Source: an uncultured Planctomycetaceae bacterium (GTDB lineage: Bacteria > Planctomycetota > Planctomycetia > Pirellulales > Pirellulaceae). From it: 7,253 bases of DNA. The position numbers and the translations under genes were made by a program. Positions 4,845-7,253 of this stretch are shown in pieces (positions within the stretch are counted from its first letter, which is position 1; each line of letters begins with the position of its first letter). The notes below the pieces were generated by a model. That model made no database searches. It was not told the origin of the DNA and worked only from the letters and a program-made list of their open reading frames with translations. Where the stretch lies: NCBI GenBank assembly GCA_937967755.1, contig CALBTA010000220.1, positions 1 through 7,253 of the forward strand, in the 5' to 3' direction.

Positions 4845-7052
4845 TCAATCCTCGAATAAGAATTCAGGAGTGTTCAGCATCGCCCACATTAAATCTTCGG
4901 TCGCTTGCCGCCGGGTCATGTTCTGTTTCTCGAACAACCGCCGGCCGATTTCCAATTCGTCGTCCGCCGGATAGCGGCTGTAGATCGCCAGGTAAAGCTC
5001 TTCGATGATCTCCCGCCAAGGGCGATCGCTGCCGGCCAGCGCCGCCGCCGTTGAAGAATCGGCGGTTACTTTGCGGTGCAACGCGGGAGCGTTCATCAAA
5101 TGCAATGTTTGTGTCACGGTCGACTCGGGCAATCGCTCGCAGGGCGGGTCTTGGTTGCCATCGGGACGCCCGAAGGTATCGAGAAACAGCGAATCGACCC
5201 GGTGTGTCCAGATGGCGTTCGCGCGGGAACGGGGCGGCATCGCCGAAAAATCGGTCGGCACGCCGGTGATGTCGTCGATCGCGCCGAGCAAGACTTCCGC
5301 CCTCATCCGCTGCCGATAGTGGCGCGAGTAGTTCCGCGTGTCCGCCGCGTCGCGCTCCGAGGGCAAACTGCCCAGCGCATAGACCTGCGAAGTCGTGATC
5401 GCCCGAATCAATGCCTTCTGGTCGTAACCGCTATCGCGAAAATGATCGGCCAGCGCCTTCAGCAACGGCCCGTTGGTCGGCGGGTTGGTCATGCGGATGT
5501 CGTCCACCGGCTCGACAATGCCGCGGCCCATCAAATCGGCCCAAACGCGGTTCACCTGAACTTGTGCGAAAAACTCTTTGCCGTCGGCCAGCATCCAATC
5601 GGCCAGCGCGTCGCGGGGGTCAGACTGCTCGTCCAATTCCGGAGCGTTGCCGAACAGCGGTCGCGGCGAAACTACCTCGTCGGTGATCGGGTGTTTGACC
5701 GATCCCGACTTCGCGTTGAAAATGATCTCTTCGCTGCCGGAAATCGGCGGCGACAACCCGGTTCCTTTTCGCCCCACGCGGGCAAAGTACGCCGCGAAGC
5801 TATAAAAATCATCCTGCCCCCAACGTTCAAACGGGTGGTGGTGGCAGCGGGCGCACTCCAGGCGGATGCCGAGGAACAACTGCGACACCATCGTCGTTAC
5901 TTCTTCCGGCGAACGGCGATCGCGAAACAGCGTCGCCGCCCCGTTGTGAAAAGTGCTGCCGCGGGCGGCGATTAAATCGCGGGCGAACTGATCGTAAGGG
6001 CGGTTCTGCCGGAACTGATCGCGAATCCAATGGTCGTAGTTTAACGTCGCCTTGATGCCCACGCGGTACGGGTTAGGGCGCAACAGATCGGCCCATTGGT
6101 TCGCCCAATGGTCAGCATATTCTGGCCGTTCGAGGAGCGCATCAACCAATATCTCTCGCCGCCGCGGCGATTGATCGGACAGATACGCTCGTGCCTCTTC
6201 GGCGGTTGGGAGCCGGCCAATGATGTCAAGGTAAACGCGCCGCATGTACTTCGCGTCGTCGACCGGTTGCGACGGCGTAATGCCCAGCGTCTGCAACTTA
6301 CCCCACACCAGCGGATCAATAAAATTGTTCACGGGAAGTTGCTGGTAGAGTTCCGCCGAAACGTCGCCCGGTGCCGGAATGACAACGTTCGTCACGGCGA
6401 TGTGATTCATATAGCGCGACATGATCGCCGTTTCACCTTGAATCTTTCCAGCGCTCACTTGCCCCTGGTCGTCAACGGCGGCAATCGGCCCATCGTTCGA
6501 TTGAAACGACGTCCGCGAAGTCACGTCGCGTGAAGAGTCATCGGTATAGAAAGCTGTCACCTTCAGCGGCGTTTGCTCATCAGGAGCAAGGCGCAGCTCC
6601 GCCGGTTCGACTTCCACCCGAACCAGTTGCGGCTCGCCATCAATGCGGCGCGGCATTCCTTCAGCAATCCAACGGTGCAACAGTTTGTAATCGTCGCTAT
6701 CAACCGGCAAGCGCACCCCGCCGCCGTGCGGAACAATGCCGGCCGGCTTACGAAGCAGCAAGCTTTCTTCCGGCGCGGCGGGAAAGATGCGCCGACCGCG
6801 TCCGCCGCGCGTCAGCGCTTCATAATCAAAATCTGCATCGAAACCCAACAGCGAAAGTTGAAACCCGTTCTGCCCGCGCTGCTTGCCGTGGCACGCCCCA
6901 GTGTTGCAACCGCGCGCGGTCAGCACGGGCAACACATCCAGCTCAAAGCTGACCCGCTGCGCATCACCCGCTGGCTTGCCGGTCTGTGCCCGCGCAACAG
7001 GTGCGCTGGCGAGCAGTACCAACAAAAGCGGCAACCGGGTGCGAACGGTCAT
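4845..7052 (-). CDS. Secreted PSCyt1-Big2-DUF1549-DUF1553 planctomycete cytochrome-like protein
   Basis: A 735-residue first gene of the operon, with the typical planctomycete four-part architecture. A Sec signal peptide covers about 1-22 ('RTRLPLLLVLLASAPVARAQ'). The PSCyt1-like head (about 36-140) contains 'CNTGACHG' with Cys49, Cys54 and His55, a CxxxxCH spacing seen in this subgroup rather than the canonical CxxCH. A bacterial Ig-like (Big2-type) module lies at about 144-226 ('VEPAELRLAPDEQTPLKVTA'). DUF1549 follows (about 243-425): 'FIDPLVWGKL', 'RRVYLDIIGRLPT' (271-283) and 'CARCHHHPFERW' with a canonical CxxCH at 400-404. DUF1553 covers about 465-720: 'VNRVWADLMGRGIVEPVDDI', 'NPPTNGPLL' and 'CERLPESTVTQTLHLMN'. 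The Cys/His motifs suggest haem or metal binding outside the cytoplasm; activity is unknown. The ATG at 7052 has no evident Shine-Dalgarno sequence, but the signal peptide follows directly, supporting the start. Confidence 0.95.
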   Translation of the reverse strand: MTVRTRLPLLLVLLASAPVARAQTGKPAGDAQRVSFELDVLPVLTARGCNTGACHGKQRGQNGFQLSLLGFDADFDYEALTRGGRGRRIFPAAPEESLLLRKPAGIVPHGGGVRLPVDSDDYKLLHRWIAEGMPRRIDGEPQLVRVEVEPAELRLAPDEQTPLKVTAFYTDDSSRDVTSRTSFQSNDGPIAAVDDQGQVSAGKIQGETAIMSRYMNHIAVTNVVIPAPGDVSAELYQQLPVNNFIDPLVWGKLQTLGITPSQPVDDAKYMRRVYLDIIGRLPTAEEARAYLSDQSPRRREILVDALLERPEYADHWANQWADLLRPNPYRVGIKATLNYDHWIRDQFRQNRPYDQFARDLIAARGSTFHNGAATLFRDRRSPEEVTTMVSQLFLGIRLECARCHHHPFERWGQDDFYSFAAYFARVGRKGTGLSPPISGSEEIIFNAKSGSVKHPITDEVVSPRPLFGNAPELDEQSDPRDALADWMLADGKEFFAQVQVNRVWADLMGRGIVEPVDDIRMTNPPTNGPLLKALADHFRDSGYDQKALIRAITTSQVYALGSLPSERDAADTRNYSRHYRQRMRAEVLLGAIDDITGVPTDFSAMPPRSRANAIWTHRVDSLFLDTFGRPDGNQDPPCERLPESTVTQTLHLMNAPALHRKVTADSSTAAALAGSDRPWREIIEELYLAIYSRYPADDELEIGRRLFEKQNMTRRQATEDLMWAMLNTPEFLFED
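4850..4853 (-). promoter_or_regulatory. Ribosome binding site for the DUF1501 gene
   Basis: GAGG on the minus strand, six bases before the ATG at 4843 and inside the last codons of the upstream gene. It supports this start and translational coupling across the 1-bp gap. Confidence 0.5.
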
Positions 7053-7092
7053 GACGGCGGCGGGCAGATCGTGGGCGGGAAGTGAGCAAGGG

Positions 7093-7126
7093 GAGGACTA
7101 AATTGTAACCTAATTCGACAGTCCTC
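7093..7126. promoter_or_regulatory. Spaced dyad bracketing a candidate -10 box for the operon
   Basis: GAGGACT (7093-7099) and AGTCCTC (7120-7126) are exact inverted repeats separated by 20 bp of AT-rich DNA. On the minus strand the spacer contains TACAAT (7102-7107), five of six to the sigma-70 -10 consensus, 50 bp upstream of the operon ATG. There is no good -35 box. The half-sites would fall near the start point and the -35 zone, a plausible repressor geometry, but a 7-bp match could be chance. Confidence 0.3.
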
Positions 7127-7155
7127 GCCTAGCGCAGGCCTGGCCCGCATGTTCG

Positions 7156-7174
7156 TCAGCGGCGTCGCCGCTGA
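7156..7174. repeat. GC-rich hairpin in the upstream intergenic region
   Basis: TCAGCGGC (7156-7163) pairs perfectly with GCCGCTGA (7167-7174) around a GTC loop. Loop length and loop sequence match copy 1 of the palindrome, but the arms differ. No T-tract follows on the plus strand. It could be a separate palindromic repeat type, a regulator site or an end signal. Confidence 0.45.
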
Positions 7175-7234
7175 AGACAAACTTCAAAGGGTTGCGCAAC
7201 GGGGCTAGATAACGAAGCGTCGATCGGCGCATCC

Positions 7235-7240
7235 AAGGAG
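7235..7240 (+). promoter_or_regulatory. Shine-Dalgarno AAGGAG before the right-edge start codon
   Basis: AAGGAG followed by four bases and then ATG at 7245. It is the strongest ribosome-binding sequence in the window, though the spacing is slightly short. Confidence 0.4.
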
Positions 7241-7244
7241 AACG

Positions 7245-7253
7245 ATGGTGGTG
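7245..7253 (+). CDS. Possible start of a divergent gene, cut by the window edge
   Basis: Only ATG GTG GTG (Met-Val-Val) is visible before the window ends, so no product can be named. The call rests on the AAGGAG box at 7235-7240 and on the position upstream of a divergently transcribed operon. It could instead be a chance ATG. Confidence 0.35.

Larger units (their letters stand above)
1870..7052 (-). other. Three-gene operon encoding secreted proteins (DUF1549/DUF1553, DUF1501, PPC)
   Basis: Three minus-strand genes are separated by only 1 bp (4844) and 4 bp (3514-3517), which indicates co-transcription and probable translational coupling. All three products carry N-terminal export signals. 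DUF1549/DUF1553 followed by DUF1501 is a recurrent planctomycete gene pair, and a PPC-domain protein as third member is also seen. Co-transcription is inferred from the spacing. Confidence 0.85.
7053..7244. other. Intergenic region upstream of the operon
   Basis: About 190 bp between the operon's first ATG and the putative divergent start at 7245. No conserved small ORF is evident. It holds an AT-richer stretch (7100-7116) flanked by a spaced dyad, a GC-rich portion with GCCT/AGGC (7127-7139), a strong hairpin at 7156-7174, and a perfect 10-bp palindrome GTTGCGCAAC (7191-7200). If the right-edge gene is real, this is a divergent promoter region. Confidence 0.6.

Noticed and set aside
4094..5975. 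Long plus-strand open frames (about 300 codons each) opposite the DUF1501 and DUF1549/DUF1553 genes
   Set aside because: They are Arg/Ala/Pro-rich low-complexity translations, match no family I know, and lie antisense to well-supported genes in GC-rich DNA.
4845..7052. A multihaem cytochrome
   Set aside because: There is only one canonical CxxCH and one CxxxxCH motif; no further haem motifs were found.

Overview
The window looks like a chromosomal segment of a planctomycete, most likely of the Pirellulales type. This is inferred from gene content. A secreted DUF1549/DUF1553 protein with a cytochrome-like (PSCyt1) head, a DUF1501 protein and a PPC-domain protein lie back to back, next to a planctomycete-style Gfo/Idh/MocA oxidoreductase. 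This combination is highly amplified in Planctomycetes and rare elsewhere. No phage, insertion sequence, CRISPR array, tRNA or rRNA was seen.

Layout from left to right. (1) Positions 1-996, plus strand: the C-terminal three quarters of a Gfo/Idh/MocA oxidoreductase, cut by the left window edge. (2) A 39-bp convergent gap dominated by a palindrome that also overlaps the oxidoreductase stop codon. (3) Positions 1036-1743, minus strand: a Uma2-family (DUF820, PD-(D/E)XK fold) protein with a C-terminal coiled coil and its own candidate promoter, including a perfect TATAAT box. (4) A 126-bp gap with a second, diverged copy of the palindrome. (5) Positions 1870-7052, minus strand: three genes with gaps of 1 and 4 bp, almost certainly one operon. 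Its transcription order is DUF1549/DUF1553 protein, then DUF1501 protein, then PPC-domain protein. (6) Positions 7053-7244: an intergenic region with a spaced dyad and a strong hairpin. (7) At the right edge, an AAGGAG box and ATG that may start a divergent gene, of which only three codons are visible.

All three operon products carry export signals. The first and third look Sec-dependent; the DUF1501 protein has a Tat-like SRRxGLK motif. The first protein holds two potential haem-binding Cys/His motifs, the second has an alkaline-phosphatase-like fold with a His/Asp-rich putative metal site, and the third is a set of beta-sandwich modules without a recognisable catalytic domain. A working inference is a secreted module in which the first two act on an unknown, perhaps polymeric, substrate and the third provides binding or assembly. 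No biochemical function is established for these families.

The main unexplained signal is a set of small palindromes: two related copies in intergenic regions (centres about 1006 and 1848) and a perfect 24-nt palindrome in the signal-peptide codons of the PPC gene (3461-3484). They sit at gene ends or inside a gene start, where they appear to have supplied coding sequence. The rest of the window is ordinary planctomycete sequence, and I found no convincing new defence or mobile system.
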